From assembly GCF_000230975.2 (NCBI RefSeq), contig NC_021172.1, forward strand, positions 3,410,001-3,474,000: a DNA stretch of 64,000 nt, given 5' to 3'. Shown piece after piece: positions 1 to 9,687 of the stretch (position 1 is its first letter; the number at the start of each line of letters is the position of its first letter). A program made the translations under genes and the position numbers. Source of the stretch: Hyphomicrobium denitrificans 1NES1. Its GTDB lineage: Bacteria; Pseudomonadota; Alphaproteobacteria; Rhizobiales; Hyphomicrobiaceae. The notes below the pieces were generated by a model, which was given only the letters and a program-made list of their open reading frames with translations, made no database searches and was not told where the DNA came from.

Positions 1-694
1 TCGTGACGACCGCCTCTTGCGCGTTTGGATCGTCGTAGCGGATGGCCCCACGCCAGAGCAGCCAGAAGACGCTCCACTGCGGAAACTTCGGTGCTCCGGA
101 TAATCCACCGTGCTCGCGATCGACGGCGCGCGCGATTGCTGCGACGACATCTTTCGTCATCGGTCGCGATGCATCCGCACTTGTTTCGTTTGGCGATTCC
201 TTCAGCGCGGCGAGAAGCGCTTCTGTATTCTTGCGGATATTGTCGGGCTGATTTTGATAGGCTTCTGCGATGCGGAGCAGGACAGTCACGAATGCGGGAC
301 GCCCATAGCGCGCCTCTCGCGGAAAATACGTTCCGCCCCAGAATGGTTTTGCGTCACTATCGAGGAACATCGTCAGCGGCCAGCCGCCTTGTTCGCCGAG
401 CCGATGCAGCGCGCCCATATAGATCGCGTCGATGTCGGGGCGTTCCTCGCGATCGACTTTGATGTTGACGAAGAGCTCGTTCATCACCTCAGCGGTGCCG
501 GAGTCTTCGAAGCTCTCGTGCGCCATGACATGGCACCAATGGCAAGCTGCGTAGCCAACGGAGAGCAGGATCGGTTTTCCCGTCCGCTTCGCCTCCGCGA
601 GTGCTTCGGGACCCCATGCCCACCAGTGCACCGGGTTGTCCTTGTGCTGAAGCAGATAAGGGCTTGTCTCGTACTGCAGTCGATTTTCGCTCAT
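1..694 (-). CDS. Thioredoxin-domain protein (DUF255/YyaL family), C-terminus outside window
   Basis: Reading the minus strand from an ATG at 694 gives an open frame of about 231 codons with no stop before base 1, so only the N-terminal third is present. The N-terminus has the signature of the DUF255/YyaL family (related to SPATA20): NPVHWWAWG near residue 22, then [15 protein letters not shown] with a CxxC-like pair near residues 47-50, then [13 protein letters not shown] and GGWPLTMFL. Family members are 600-700 residue proteins with a thioredoxin-like domain followed by an alpha/alpha toroid; their biochemical role is not settled. It is divergent from mnmE, with 78 bases between the starts. 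The family call is strong; the function is not assigned. Confidence 0.85.
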   Translation of the reverse strand, partial: MSENRLQYETSPYLLQHKDNPVHWWAWGPEALAEAKRTGKPILLSVGYAACHWCHVMAHESFEDSGTAEVMNELFVNIKVDREERPDIDAIYMGALHRLGEQGGWPLTMFLDSDAKPFWGGTYFPREARYGRPAFVTVLLRIAEAYQNQPDNIRKNTEALLAALKESPNETSADASRPMTKDVVAAIARAVDREHGGLSGAPKFPQWSVFWLLWRGAIRYDDPNAQEAVVT

Positions 695-772
695 CTCGGG
701 TTGTCTGGTCGGAATGTCTGGAGAAATGTGGATTGGGTTGCAGTCGCACGCGTCTACGAGTACGCGAATGCC

Positions 773-2086
773 ATGACCGATGCTGCAACTATCTTCGCGC
801 TTTCGAGCGCACCCGGGCGCGCTGCCCTTTCCGTCATTCGTATCTCAGGCCCCGCGGTGCGCGACGTGCTGGAAAAGATGGTGGCGCCGATTCCAAAGCC
901 ACGTGTCGCAGCATTCCGGACTATCCGGCATCCTGAAACTCGGGAAGCGCTCGATCGCGCGCTACTGCTCTGGTTCGCGGCGCCGAACAGCGAAACGGGA
1001 GAAGACGTCGCAGAGTTCCAAGGGCATGGCAGCCGGGCTGCCATAGCGGCGATCCTCGCGGCTCTCGGGACAATGAAAGGGTGTCGTCTTGCCGAACCGG
1101 GCGAATTTGCGCGCCGCGGGTTCGAGAATGGCAAGATGGATCTCGCCGAGATTGAGGGTCTTGGGGATCTTATCGAGGCGGAGACGGAGGCCCAGCGTCG
1201 GCAGGCACTGGCGCAATCGGCAGGCATGCTGTCGAAGCTCTACGAGGGCTGGCGAACACGGCTGATCGAGATCGCGGCGTTGACCGAGGCAGCGATTGAC
1301 TTTTCCGATGAGGCAGATGTTTCAGCTTCGTCCTTCATGGAGGCTCGAAAGCGGGCCGAGGCGCTTTCCGCCGAAATTGGCGCGCACCTCGATGACGGGC
1401 ATCGGGGCGAGATCGTCCGCGATGGGTTTCGCGTGGCGCTGTTGGGCCCACCCAATGCGGGCAAATCGAGCCTCTTAAATGCGCTGGCGCGGCGCGATGC
1501 TGCAATCGTTTCCGCCGAAGCGGGTACGACGCGGGACGTCATCGAGGTTCGGCTGGATCTGGCAGGGCTTCCCGTCGTCATCTCGGATACCGCGGGCATT
1601 CGCGAAGCGGGGAGTGCAGTCGAGCAGGAGGGCATTCGCCGGAGCCTTGCAACAGCGCGCGATGCCGATCTCGTCGTGTGGCTGAGCGAGACCGGCGACT
1701 CAAAGCTTCCCGAAGGAATTTCACGTGAAACAAGCCTTGCAATTCGTTCCAAAGCCGATCTTAGGAGAGAATCAACAGCAGATTTGCTTGCGATCTCGAC
1801 TGTCACCGGCGAGGGATTGGATCGGCTAGTGGCAGAGATTGGCAGAAGGGCGAGCGAGGCGGTCGGGACAAAGGCCGAGCCGGCATTGACCCAGGCTCGG
1901 CACCGGCAAAGCCTGGAGGTCGCGCGGAGGGAGATTGCAGCGTTCCTGGCCGGCAGTCTCGAATCCATCGAGCTGAGAGCTGAAGATATCCGGAGGGCCG
2001 CGCACGCCATCGGCCGGATCACGGGCAGGGTCGACGTCGAGGATGTTCTCGATCAGATCTTCAGCCGGTTCTGCATCGGGAAGTAG
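773..2086 (+). CDS. mnmE: tRNA uridine-5-carboxymethylaminomethyl(34) synthesis GTPase MnmE
   Basis: A 437-residue protein that with MnmG installs the cmnm5 group on wobble uridine 34 of certain tRNAs. The N-terminal tetrahydrofolate-binding domain starts [20 protein letters not shown], as is typical. The G domain carries a Walker A motif [12 protein letters not shown] near residue 225, GTTRD and DTAGIR. The C-terminus ends FCIGK, with the conserved Cys of the family. The ATG at 773 is chosen because family similarity begins there; the same frame is open upstream to 110, but that part runs antisense to the YyaL gene. It lies 196 bases upstream of its partner mnmG, and a parS-like site sits inside its coding sequence at 1717-1732. 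Confidence 0.97.
   Translation: MTDAATIFALSSAPGRAALSVIRISGPAVRDVLEKMVAPIPKPRVAAFRTIRHPETREALDRALLLWFAAPNSETGEDVAEFQGHGSRAAIAAILAALGTMKGCRLAEPGEFARRGFENGKMDLAEIEGLGDLIEAETEAQRRQALAQSAGMLSKLYEGWRTRLIEIAALTEAAIDFSDEADVSASSFMEARKRAEALSAEIGAHLDDGHRGEIVRDGFRVALLGPPNAGKSSLLNALARRDAAIVSAEAGTTRDVIEVRLDLAGLPVVISDTAGIREAGSAVEQEGIRRSLATARDADLVVWLSETGDSKLPEGISRETSLAIRSKADLRRESTADLLAISTVTGEGLDRLVAEIGRRASEAVGTKAEPALTQARHRQSLEVARREIAAFLAGSLESIELRAEDIRRAAHAIGRITGRVDVEDVLDQIFSRFCIGK
1717..1732. promoter_or_regulatory. parS-like ParB-binding site inside mnmE
   Basis: AATTTCACGTGAAACA holds the full 12-base palindromic core TTTCACGTGAAA and matches 14 of 16 positions of the common bacterial parS consensus TGTTTCACGTGAAACA. 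It lies in the mnmE coding frame, about 3.1 kb upstream of parA. Confidence 0.85.
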
Positions 2087-2099
2087 GTGGTTAACGAAG

Positions 2100-2115
2100 T
2101 GTTTCACGTGAATCA
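2100..2115. promoter_or_regulatory. parS site 1 of the mnmE-mnmG spacer
   Basis: TGTTTCACGTGAATCA matches parS at 15 of 16 positions; one A-to-T change breaks the right half. An identical 16-mer lies 48 bases further on. It sits just after the mnmE stop codon. Confidence 0.9.
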
Positions 2116-2147
2116 GGCTTGACGAGACTCATTCCGCCTGAAGCGCG

Positions 2148-2163
2148 TGTTTCACGTGAATCA
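2148..2163. promoter_or_regulatory. parS site 2 of the mnmE-mnmG spacer
   Basis: This is a second exact copy of TGTTTCACGTGAATCA, again 15 of 16 to parS and with the same single deviation. The two copies fill most of the short spacer upstream of mnmG and are the strongest parS matches in the window. Confidence 0.9.
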
Positions 2164-2282
2164 TCTTTTGTTAACTAAGGTCGGGACGCGGATATTACCG
2201 CGTTCCCCGGCTCGCTCCCTCAGCCATGAGGTGCAAAGAAGCGCTCTTTTGCGGCGTTCGGGGATGAGGTAGGTCATCCCGC

Positions 2283-4154
2283 ATGCATTCTGGAACCTAC
2301 GACGTCATTGTTGTCGGCGGCGGGCACGCCGGGACGGAGGCTGCGGCTGCCGCGGCGCGGATGGGTGCGCGCACGGCGCTGGTGACCCATTCCTTTGCGA
2401 CCATTGGGGAGATGTCCTGCAATCCGGCGATCGGCGGGCTCGGGAAGGGGCATCTCGTTCGAGAAATCGACGCGCTGGATGGTCTGATGGGGCGGGTGGC
2501 GGACGTCGCCGGTATCCAGTTCCGTCTGCTCAACCGTTCGAAGGGGCCGGCCGTGCATGGTCCCAGGACACAGGCCGACCGGAAGCTCTACCGTCAGGCC
2601 ATGCAGGCTGAAATCGCCGCCATTCCGGGGCTAGATGTCGTTGAGGGCGGGGTCGAGGACCTGATCGTTGAAGGTGACCGGGTTGCAGGCGTTCTGACCG
2701 GCGATGGCCGGGCCTTGAGCGCAGGGGCCGTCGTGCTGACGACGGGCACGTTCCTCAATGGTCTGATCCACATGGGCGAGCAGAAGATCCCGGCCGGCCG
2801 GATCGGAGAGGCGCCCGCCCTGAAGCTTTCCGACCGGCTTTATGCGCTGGGTTTGAGGCTCGGCCGACTGAAGACCGGGACGCCGGCGCGGCTTGATGGC
2901 AAGTCGATCGATTGGTCGGGCCTTGAGATGCAAAAGGCCGACGACGATCCGGTGCCCTTCTCGTTTCTGACGACGCGAATCACGACCCCGCAGATCGCCT
3001 GCGGAATCACTTACACGACGCCCGAGACGCATGAGATTATCCGCGCGAATCTTGCGCGTTCGCCCATGTTTTCGGGCCAAATCGAGAGCATCGGACCGCG
3101 CTATTGCCCGTCGATCGAGGACAAGGTCGTGCGTTTTGCCGGCCGCTCGTCGCATCAGATTTTTCTCGAACCCGAAGGGCTCGACGACGATACGATCTAT
3201 CCGAACGGGGTTTCGACGTCGCTGCCTGTCGAGGTGCAGGACGCGTTCCTGCGGACGATGCCGGGACTGGCGCATGTCGTCATTAGGCGGCCTGGCTATG
3301 CGATCGAGTACGATTATGTCGATCCGCGCGAACTGACGCCGGGGCTGGAAGCGAAGCGTCTGCCGCGGCTATTTCTGGCCGGACAGATCAATGGCACCAC
3401 GGGGTACGAGGAAGCGGGAGCCCAGGGCTTGCTTGCGGGACTCAATGCGGCGCTTGCTGCGGGAGGCGCGCGGGAGCCGTTCGTCGTGTCCCGCACGCAA
3501 GGCTATATCGGCGTCATGGTGGACGATCTCGTAACGCGCGGCGTTTCCGAGCCCTACCGCATGTTTACGTCGCGGGCCGAATTCCGGTTGAAACTTCGGG
3601 CGGATAACGCCGATCAGCGGCTGACGGCTGCAGGGGTTGCGCTGGGTTGCGTCGGGCAGGAGCGTCGGATGCAGTTCGAGGCCAAGACCAAAGCGCTCCG
3701 TGACGGCCTAGACTTGTTGAACCAACTCTCATTGACGCCCACCGAGGCTGCGCGTCACGGGCTTTCGGTCAACCGCGATGGGCGTCGGCGGACGGCATTC
3801 GAGCTTCTGTCTTTCCCGGATATCGCTCTTCATCGTCTCGTGCCTATCTGGCCGGAACTCGGAAAACTTGAACCGCGAATAGCTGCGCAGCTTGAGGTCG
3901 ATGCGCGCTATGCGGCGTATCTTCGACGTCAGGACGAGGATGTCGCGCAGTTGAAACGGGACGAGGCAATTAGCATTCCCTTGGACTTTGATTATTCGGG
4001 AGTTCCAAGCCTTTCGGCCGAGGTTTGTCAGAAATTGGTTCAGCATCGGCCAGCGACAATCGCGCAGGCCGGTCGAATCGAGGGCGTTACCCCAGCTGCG
4101 CTATTGACGCTGTTGGCGCGGCTCAAGGCCGGCCAGGCTCGCAAGTCTGCGTAA
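2283..4154 (+). CDS. mnmG: tRNA uridine-5-carboxymethylaminomethyl(34) synthesis enzyme MnmG (GidA)
   Basis: A 623-residue FAD enzyme, the partner of MnmE in making cmnm5U34. The N-terminal dinucleotide-binding fold shows [12 protein letters not shown] near residues 9-20. The family signatures [13 protein letters not shown] (near residue 46) and [11 protein letters not shown] are present, and so is the later [14 protein letters not shown] block. The length is normal for the family. The ATG at 2283 follows a parS-bearing spacer. rsmG starts directly at the base after the mnmG stop codon, so the two are almost certainly cotranscribed. Confidence 0.97.
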   Translation: MHSGTYDVIVVGGGHAGTEAAAAAARMGARTALVTHSFATIGEMSCNPAIGGLGKGHLVREIDALDGLMGRVADVAGIQFRLLNRSKGPAVHGPRTQADRKLYRQAMQAEIAAIPGLDVVEGGVEDLIVEGDRVAGVLTGDGRALSAGAVVLTTGTFLNGLIHMGEQKIPAGRIGEAPALKLSDRLYALGLRLGRLKTGTPARLDGKSIDWSGLEMQKADDDPVPFSFLTTRITTPQIACGITYTTPETHEIIRANLARSPMFSGQIESIGPRYCPSIEDKVVRFAGRSSHQIFLEPEGLDDDTIYPNGVSTSLPVEVQDAFLRTMPGLAHVVIRRPGYAIEYDYVDPRELTPGLEAKRLPRLFLAGQINGTTGYEEAGAQGLLAGLNAALAAGGAREPFVVSRTQGYIGVMVDDLVTRGVSEPYRMFTSRAEFRLKLRADNADQRLTAAGVALGCVGQERRMQFEAKTKALRDGLDLLNQLSLTPTEAARHGLSVNRDGRRRTAFELLSFPDIALHRLVPIWPELGKLEPRIAAQLEVDARYAAYLRRQDEDVAQLKRDEAISIPLDFDYSGVPSLSAEVCQKLVQHRPATIAQAGRIEGVTPAALLTLLARLKAGQARKSA

Positions 4155-4814
4155 ATGGCCCCGATCACGCGCATCGATACCCCCGAATCGTTTCAGGTGA
4201 CATTCGGAATTTCACGTGAAACGCGAGACCGGCTAACGACTTATGCTCAGCTATTGGGGCGGTGGCAGAAGACGATCAATCTCGTCGCGCCGAGCACGCT
4301 CAGCGAAATCTGGCACCGGCATTTCGCCGATAGCGCCCAGCTCTGGCAGTTTCGGCCTGACAATGCCCGGACTTGGCTCGATATCGGGTCGGGGGCCGGG
4401 TTCCCAGGACTTGTGCTCGCGATCCTGGGTGCCGAAACAGGCGCGACTCACCATATCCTGGTCGAAAGCGACGCACGTAAAGCTGTTTTTCTGCGCGAGG
4501 TTGCGCGGGCGACGGGTATCACTGTGGACATCCTGTGCATGCGAATCGAAAATTTCGAGACTCGCGCTAAAGTAAAGGCAGTCGACTGTCTGACGGCGCG
4601 TGCGCTCGCACCGCTTCCGCGCCTTCTTGAGATGGCGGCTCCATATTTTACGTCTTCGACGCTCGGGTTGTTTCTAAAAGGCAAGGAAGCGGCGGCCGAA
4701 GTCGAGCAAGCCGCGCGCAGTTGGCAGCTCGACTGCGAGCTGAAGCCGAGCATGACGGACGCGGAAGCCCGTGTTGTGTTGCTCAAAGCGTTGAAGCCCA
4801 AGAGGGAGGGGTAA
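4155..4814 (+). CDS. rsmG: 16S rRNA (guanine527-N7)-methyltransferase RsmG (GidB)
   Basis: A 219-residue class I SAM-dependent methyltransferase that methylates G527 of 16S rRNA. The SAM motif I LDIGSGAGFPGLVLAI lies near residues 76-91, preceded by the RHFADSAQL block typical of RsmG; a later CLTARALAPL segment also fits. The ATG abuts the mnmG stop codon with no gap, and parA follows after four bases. A parS core lies in its 5' part (4208-4223), so the first 23 codons are constrained as a ParB target as well as coding. Confidence 0.95.
   Translation: MAPITRIDTPESFQVTFGISRETRDRLTTYAQLLGRWQKTINLVAPSTLSEIWHRHFADSAQLWQFRPDNARTWLDIGSGAGFPGLVLAILGAETGATHHILVESDARKAVFLREVARATGITVDILCMRIENFETRAKVKAVDCLTARALAPLPRLLEMAAPYFTSSTLGLFLKGKEAAAEVEQAARSWQLDCELKPSMTDAEARVVLLKALKPKREG
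4208..4223. promoter_or_regulatory. parS-like ParB-binding site inside rsmG
   Basis: AATTTCACGTGAAACG holds the complete TTTCACGTGAAA core and matches parS at 13 of 16 positions. It lies about 0.6 kb upstream of parA, within the rsmG reading frame. Confidence 0.82.
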
Positions 4815-4818
4815 TCCC

Positions 4819-5667
4819 GTGGCCGGCTACGTTTCAGGCGCGGGTAGCGCCAGCGCAGGTCCGCGCGTGGTCGCGATCGCCAATCAGAAAGGCGGCGTCG
4901 GTAAAACGACGACGGCCATCAATCTCGGGACGGCGCTGGCGGCGGTCGGTGAACGCGTGCTGGTGCTCGACCTCGATTCGCAGGGCAACGCTTCGACCGG
5001 TCTCGGTATCGATCCCGAGTCGCGCTTCAAGACATCGTTCGACATTCTGACGGGCGCCGCGACGATCCTCGACACCGTATTGAAAACGGCAGTGCCCAAT
5101 CTTTTCGTCGTTCCGGCGAACAGTGACCTCGTGGGCATCGACAGCGCGCTTGCCGGTGATCCGCAGACACGACCCTTTAAGTTGCGCGATGCGGTGACTG
5201 CGCTTGTCGGCCAACAGCGCAACCGTCCCGCCGATACGCATTTCAACTATGTGCTGATCGATTGTCCGCCGTCGCTTAACGTGCTGACGCTCAATGCGAT
5301 GACAGCGGCGCATGCCGTGCTGGTGCCGGTGCAGTGCGAGTTCTTCGCTTTGGAAGGTATTTCGCAGCTCAAGGATTCGATCGAGCAGATCCGCGCGAGC
5401 CTCAATCCGCGGCTGGAAATTCAAGGCGTCGTCCTAACGATGCACGACTCGCGTACGGCGCTTTCGAAAGAAGTTGCGACCAACGTCCGCGCATTTTTCG
5501 GCCCGAAGGTCTACGAGACGGTGATCCCGCGCAATACGCGCGTGGCCGAAGCGCCATCGCACGGCAAGCCACTGCTTCTGTACGATTACGATTGCGCCGG
5601 AAGCCAAGCTTACATTCGCCTCGCGACCGAAATCATCGAACGGGAAAAGCGCTTTAAGGCCGCGTAA
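4819..5667 (+). CDS. parA: Chromosome partitioning ATPase ParA
   Basis: A 282-residue Walker-type ATPase that moves ParB-parS complexes and so segregates the origin region. The deviant Walker A box KGGVGKTTT starts near residue 24, with the signature lysine before GG. VLDLDSQGNASTGLG follows as motif A', and VLIDCPPSLNVLTLNA carries Walker B. The start is a GTG four bases after the rsmG stop; the conserved ANQKGGVGK block lies at the usual distance from it. It is followed by parB after 60 bases, and four parS sites lie upstream, which fits the chromosomal parABS arrangement. Confidence 0.97.
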   Translation: MAGYVSGAGSASAGPRVVAIANQKGGVGKTTTAINLGTALAAVGERVLVLDLDSQGNASTGLGIDPESRFKTSFDILTGAATILDTVLKTAVPNLFVVPANSDLVGIDSALAGDPQTRPFKLRDAVTALVGQQRNRPADTHFNYVLIDCPPSLNVLTLNAMTAAHAVLVPVQCEFFALEGISQLKDSIEQIRASLNPRLEIQGVVLTMHDSRTALSKEVATNVRAFFGPKVYETVIPRNTRVAEAPSHGKPLLLYDYDCAGSQAYIRLATEIIEREKRFKAA

Positions 5668-5727
5668 GCCCGGCGGATTCGTGCTTATTGTAGAACTGAG
5701 AACTTACCAGCAGGGGGCAGTCCGAAA

Positions 5728-6603
5728 ATGAACTCCGTCGTACCGAAGAGCCGACTTGGCCGCGGCCTGGCCTCTTTGATCGGAGAACCGGCACCCCTCG
5801 GCCACCGCCTGCCGCCGGAAGGCGAGCAACGCATGGTGTCGATCGCGGAAATCAAGTCGAGCCCGCTCAATCCGCGCAAGGATTTTCGCGACGATGAGCT
5901 GGCCGAGCTGGCCGAGTCGATCCGCACCAAAGGCCTCGTGCAGCCGATCGTCGTCCGGCCAAACGGCATGGCAGGCGGTTATGAGATCGTCGCCGGCGAA
6001 CGCCGCTGGCGCGCCGCGCAGAAGGCCGGCGTTCACACCATCCCCGTTATCATCCGCGAACTGACGGATCGCGAGGTTCTCGAACTTGCGATCATTGAAA
6101 ACGTCCAGCGTCAGGATTTGAACGCGATCGAAGAAGCGACGGGCTATCGCGAGCTTGTCGAGCGCTTCGACTATAGCCAGGAGCAACTCTCCGAGATCAT
6201 CGGCAAGAGCCGCAGCCATGTCGCCAATACGCTCCGGCTTTTGAAGCTGCCGGCAGGTGTGCAGTCGCTTGTACAACAAGGACAGTTGACGGCCGGACAC
6301 GCGCGGGCGCTGATCGGGCGCGACGACGCCGAAACGCTGGCTCAGAAAATCATCAGTGACAGCCTCAATGTCCGTGATGTCGAAGCCATGGTTCACGGGC
6401 TGGGCAGCGATACGGCGACGCCGAACTCGCGCCGGCCGCGTGACAAGGATGCCGATACCAAGGCGTTCGAGAAGGAATTGACGGACCTTCTGGGCCTCAA
6501 GGTCGAAATCCGGAAGGGCTCCGGAGAAAGCGGCACGCTCGTGGTCAAGTATGGCAACTACGATCAGCTCGATTATATTCGCCAGCGGCTTGGCGGCGGC
6601 TGA
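5728..6603 (+). CDS. parB: Chromosome partitioning protein ParB (parS-binding CTPase)
   Basis: A 291-residue ParB. The N-terminal part has SPLNPRKDF and the CTP-binding GERRWRAAQKAG box near residue 91. The central part carries ENVQRQDLNAIEEA and the helix-turn-helix LSEIIGKSRSHVANTLRLL that reads parS. The C-terminal dimerisation region ends with a DYIRQRL segment. The N-terminus (KSRLGRGLASLIG) is the ParA-stimulating peptide typical of chromosomal ParB. It lies 60 bases after parA, in the same operon. The parS sites at 1717, 2100, 2148 and 4208 are its expected targets. Confidence 0.97.
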   Translation: MNSVVPKSRLGRGLASLIGEPAPLGHRLPPEGEQRMVSIAEIKSSPLNPRKDFRDDELAELAESIRTKGLVQPIVVRPNGMAGGYEIVAGERRWRAAQKAGVHTIPVIIRELTDREVLELAIIENVQRQDLNAIEEATGYRELVERFDYSQEQLSEIIGKSRSHVANTLRLLKLPAGVQSLVQQGQLTAGHARALIGRDDAETLAQKIISDSLNVRDVEAMVHGLGSDTATPNSRRPRDKDADTKAFEKELTDLLGLKVEIRKGSGESGTLVVKYGNYDQLDYIRQRLGGG

Positions 6604-6712
6604 GTTTTAAGCTTTTCGTTGTAATTCTACTTTCTGCCGCTTGACGTTCGGGCGGCCGTTGATGGTGTATGGCCGCATGGCGTCCGGCTGGGATACCTCG
6701 AGATAAGAGTTC

Positions 6713-7045
6713 ATGAGTGACACGAATACCTTAGTCCAGCTTGCGGCGTTGATCCGCTCGCGCAGGTCGGAGAGCGCAGAAAAATCCTATACGGCCCAAT
6801 TGCTGAATGCGGGGCCCGAACGTTGTGCGAAAAAGTTCGGCGAGGAAGCCGTCGAGACGGTGATCGCCGCAATGGGCAGCGATGCAGCGGCGCTCAAGGC
6901 CGAAGCCGCCGATACGCTTTATCATCTGCTTGTCCTTCTTGAATCCCGCCACGTGGCGCTCGATGACGTTTTTAAAGTTCTTGAAGGCCGAATGGGAATG
7001 TCAGGCATCGAGGAGAAGGCGTCACGTCCACGGAGCACATCGTGA
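6713..7045 (+). CDS. hisE: Phosphoribosyl-ATP pyrophosphatase HisE
   Basis: A 110-residue enzyme of histidine synthesis that hydrolyses phosphoribosyl-ATP to phosphoribosyl-AMP. The family pattern is clear: [29 protein letters not shown] and [13 protein letters not shown], containing the acidic metal-binding residues of the all-alpha NTP pyrophosphatase fold. Its stop overlaps the coaA start (GTGA at 7042-7045), so they are translationally coupled. In many alphaproteobacteria hisE ends a hisBHAF run; those genes are not here, so hisE-coaA has been kept as a remnant pair. Confidence 0.93.
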   Translation: MSDTNTLVQLAALIRSRRSESAEKSYTAQLLNAGPERCAKKFGEEAVETVIAAMGSDAAALKAEAADTLYHLLVLLESRHVALDDVFKVLEGRMGMSGIEEKASRPRSTS

Positions 7046-8049
7046 AAGGTCGTGTCGGCATCGGGGCGCGCAAGGCTTCGAATGCGCACGATGCTGACGG
7101 GAAGATCGAGGGCAAGCCGTTTTCGCCCTATCGAGTCTTTACGCGAGAGGAATGGGCACGGCTCAGGGCCGACACGCCGATGACGCTGCAGCCGCATGAG
7201 CTCGAACAGCTCTCCGGCATCATCGAAGAAGTTTCCGTCGAAGAGGTCGAGGAAATCTATCTGCCGCTGTCGCGCCTGCTCAATCTCTATGTGGCAGCGG
7301 CGCAAAAACTCTATTCCGTCAGCTCGGAATTCCTTGGCCGCAAGGACACGAAGGTTCCGTTCGTGATCGGTGTTGCAGGCTCCGTTGCCGTCGGCAAGAG
7401 CACGACGGCACGTATTTTGAAAGCATTGCTTGCACGGTGGCCGGATCATCCGCGCGTCGACCTGATGACGACGGACGGATTTCTTTATCCCAATGCCGAA
7501 CTCGAACGGCGCGGCCTGATGGACCGCAAGGGATTCCCCGAAAGCTTCGATACCGAGCGGCTTTTACGATTTCTCGGCAATATCAAATCGGGCGTCGCGC
7601 AAGTGTCGGCGCCGGTCTATTCGCACTTTCAATACGACGTTCTTCCGGGGCAGGAAATCACGATCGAGCAGCCCGATATTCTGATTATCGAGGGGCTCAA
7701 TATTTTGCAGCCTGCTGAAATGCCGAAGGATGGCACCACGGTTCCGTTCGTTTCGGATTTCATCGATTTTGCGATCTATATCGATGCCGATTTTTCGACA
7801 ATCGAGAAGTGGTATCTGGCGCGCTTCATGCGGTTGCGGAGCACGGCGTTCCGTGATCCCGGGGCCTACTTCCATAAGTATGCGACGATCGCGCCCGATG
7901 AAGCCCGCAGGACAGCGCTCGATCTTTGGCGCAATATCAATCTCAAGAACCTCGAACAGAATATTCTGCCGACACGGAGGCGTGCACAGCTGATCTTGCA
8001 GAAGGGCGAGAGTCACCGCGTCAAAGCGGCTTTGCTGCGCAAGCTCTAA
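7042..8049 (+). CDS. coaA: Pantothenate kinase, type I (CoaA)
   Basis: A 335-residue P-loop kinase making 4'-phosphopantothenate, the first committed step to coenzyme A. The Walker A motif [17 protein letters not shown] lies near residue 112. [18 protein letters not shown] and KGFPESFD follow, as in bacterial type I enzymes, then IIEGLNILQ. The GTG start overlaps the hisE stop. The N-terminus is somewhat longer than that of E. coli CoaA (316 residues). A hairpin with the A run on its left side follows at 8074-8104. Confidence 0.95.
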   Translation: MKGRVGIGARKASNAHDADGKIEGKPFSPYRVFTREEWARLRADTPMTLQPHELEQLSGIIEEVSVEEVEEIYLPLSRLLNLYVAAAQKLYSVSSEFLGRKDTKVPFVIGVAGSVAVGKSTTARILKALLARWPDHPRVDLMTTDGFLYPNAELERRGLMDRKGFPESFDTERLLRFLGNIKSGVAQVSAPVYSHFQYDVLPGQEITIEQPDILIIEGLNILQPAEMPKDGTTVPFVSDFIDFAIYIDADFSTIEKWYLARFMRLRSTAFRDPGAYFHKYATIAPDEARRTALDLWRNINLKNLEQNILPTRRRAQLILQKGESHRVKAALLRKL

Positions 8050-8073
8050 AGTTTCCATTCCATATCTCTCCTG

Positions 8074-8104
8074 CAAAAAAATGGGCCGCTTGGGGTAGCG
8101 GCCC
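8074..8104 (-). terminator. Rho-independent terminator of the small minus-strand HTH gene
   Basis: The arms GGGCCGC (8083-8089) and GCGGCCC (8098-8104) form a perfect 7-bp stem with an 8-base loop. A run of A residues lies directly on the left (about 8074-8081), which is a U tract when read on the minus strand. It lies between the ends of coaA (plus) and the 8148-8432 gene (minus). Confidence 0.8.
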
Positions 8105-8147
8105 TCGGAGAGACTACAGGAGTGAAGGTGTAGGGGTTCCGTTGCGA

Positions 8148-8432
8148 TCAGCGCGTCTGCAGTGTGCCTGATTGCGCGAGCTTAGGGTCGTTCGAAGCGT
8201 TCGCCGATACGACCAGATTTTTGAGCGAAGTGCGCGTGCCCAATGCAAATATTTTGTATTTGTCGCGCAGCCGTCGAATGGCGGAAGGGTCCGAATAACC
8301 CATCTGTCTGATTGCCGTCGTCGGGCGCAAATCGGGACGAATGCGGAGGAGTTCGGCAAGCTGTGCAAGACGTTGATTGTCGTCAATGCCGGTTCCTTTC
8401 GGACGGCCGCGACGAACCGGAGTGTGAAGCAT
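8148..8432 (-). CDS. Small DNA-binding-like protein with GRP (AT-hook-like) N-terminus
   Basis: A 94-residue basic protein. The N-terminus reads RRGRPKGTGIDD, where RGRPKG resembles an AT-hook core. It is followed by a predicted helix-turn-helix region, PTTAIRQMGYSDPSAIRRL near residues 37-55. The C-terminal third is not recognisable. The ATG at 8432 has a GAGG ribosome-binding site about nine bases upstream, and the gene ends at its own terminator. The spacer behind it to the adenosine kinase gene (8433-8626) is AT-rich and probably holds its promoter. I infer a nucleoid or regulatory role; the family is not identified with certainty. Confidence 0.7.
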   Translation of the reverse strand: MLHTPVRRGRPKGTGIDDNQRLAQLAELLRIRPDLRPTTAIRQMGYSDPSAIRRLRDKYKIFALGTRTSLKNLVVSANASNDPKLAQSGTLQTR

Positions 8433-8626
8433 CAGGCGAACCTCAAAACGAAGCGATTCGTTGATTCCGACATTGCGCGAAGAATTCCGCTATTTCCAGG
8501 GAGAATAATTAATTCGCCGAATTGGACACCAAATACCTCCTAAACATTCTTTATTTGAACAGTGTTCACCATGCAATGGTATATGAAATACGAGGAGATT
8601 GTCTTTTTGCCATGATTTGAAAACCG

Positions 8627-9622
8627 CTAAATCATGCCCCGCTGGCGGGCTAATTCGTTCAACGCAATTTCGGGTCGTGCGCCGATATGGCTGATAATCT
8701 CGGATGCTGCGAAGCTCGCAAGACGACCGCAAATTTCCAATCTATATCCCTGCGAATATCCGAATAAGAAACCAGACGCATAAAGGTCGCCGGCACCTGT
8801 CGTATCGATCAATTCGGAAATCGGTTCAGGTGCGATTTCAATAGCGCGTCCCTCACCGAAAAGAACGGAGCCTTTTGCACTGCGCGTCAGAACGGCAAGC
8901 TTCGTATCGTTGCTCGCGTTCTTTGCTGCAAGATCGAATGACTCCGTTTGATAAAGCGATTTGATCTCGGATTCGTTTGCAAAAAGAATATCGATGCCGG
9001 ACCGAATAAGTTCGAGAAATTCGGCGCGATGGCGATCGACGCAGAAACCGTCTGACAATGTTAGAGCGACTTTTCGGCCTGCGGTTTTCGCTGCCTGCAG
9101 CGCTTTCCGAAAAGCCTGTTTGGCCTGCGGTTCATCGAAGAGATAACCTTCGAGATAAAGAATTGCGGAATCGCGAATTAAATCGAGTTTCAACTGCGAT
9201 TCACTGAGGCTCGTCGAGATTCCAAGAAATGTATTCATCGTACGCTCGCCGTCGGGCGTAACGAGAATGAGGGAGCGAGACGTCGGTGCTTCATTCGAGA
9301 TGGGCTCGACATCGAATGCGACTCCGATCGAGCGAATGTCGTGCGTGAATATTTTTCCGAACTCATCGCTGGCGACGGTTCCGATGAATGCGGCCTTGCC
9401 TCCGAAGGAGGCGATCCCCGCGATTGTATTCGCAGCCGATCCGCCTGAAATTTCGACCGCCGGTCCCATTGTGGCGTAGATCTTCTTAACCTCATCGGCG
9501 CCGACGAGGCGCATGCTGCCTTTGGTTGCGCCGATGGTTGCGAGATAGGCTTCGTCGCAGCGGCCGATAATATCGACGATGGCGTTGCCAATTCCGATGA
9601 CGTCAAAGCGTGCCGCGGTCAT
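8627..9622 (-). CDS. Adenosine kinase-like PfkB family sugar kinase
   Basis: A 331-residue ribokinase-fold enzyme. It opens with FDVIGIGNAIVDI and has the GGSAANT segment near residue 61 that characterises adenosine kinase-type PfkB proteins. The C-terminal PfkB signature is DTTGAGDLYASGFLFG near residue 276, with Asp as the expected catalytic base. Most likely it phosphorylates adenosine in purine salvage; other nucleoside or sugar substrates cannot be ruled out from sequence alone. It stands 65 bases after holA on the same strand and may be read through from the leuS operon. Confidence 0.9.
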   Translation of the reverse strand: MTAARFDVIGIGNAIVDIIGRCDEAYLATIGATKGSMRLVGADEVKKIYATMGPAVEISGGSAANTIAGIASFGGKAAFIGTVASDEFGKIFTHDIRSIGVAFDVEPISNEAPTSRSLILVTPDGERTMNTFLGISTSLSESQLKLDLIRDSAILYLEGYLFDEPQAKQAFRKALQAAKTAGRKVALTLSDGFCVDRHRAEFLELIRSGIDILFANESEIKSLYQTESFDLAAKNASNDTKLAVLTRSAKGSVLFGEGRAIEIAPEPISELIDTTGAGDLYASGFLFGYSQGYRLEICGRLASFAASEIISHIGARPEIALNELARQRGMI

Positions 9623-9687
9623 GAAGGTCCCCCGAATGAATTTTGCGCGGCACTATAGAAGCGGGTGGACGTGCCGCAAGGCTGGGC

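Noticed and set aside
110..772. Extended N-terminus of mnmE starting at 110
   Set aside because: It runs antisense to the YyaL-type gene and lacks MnmE similarity; the family start is at 773.
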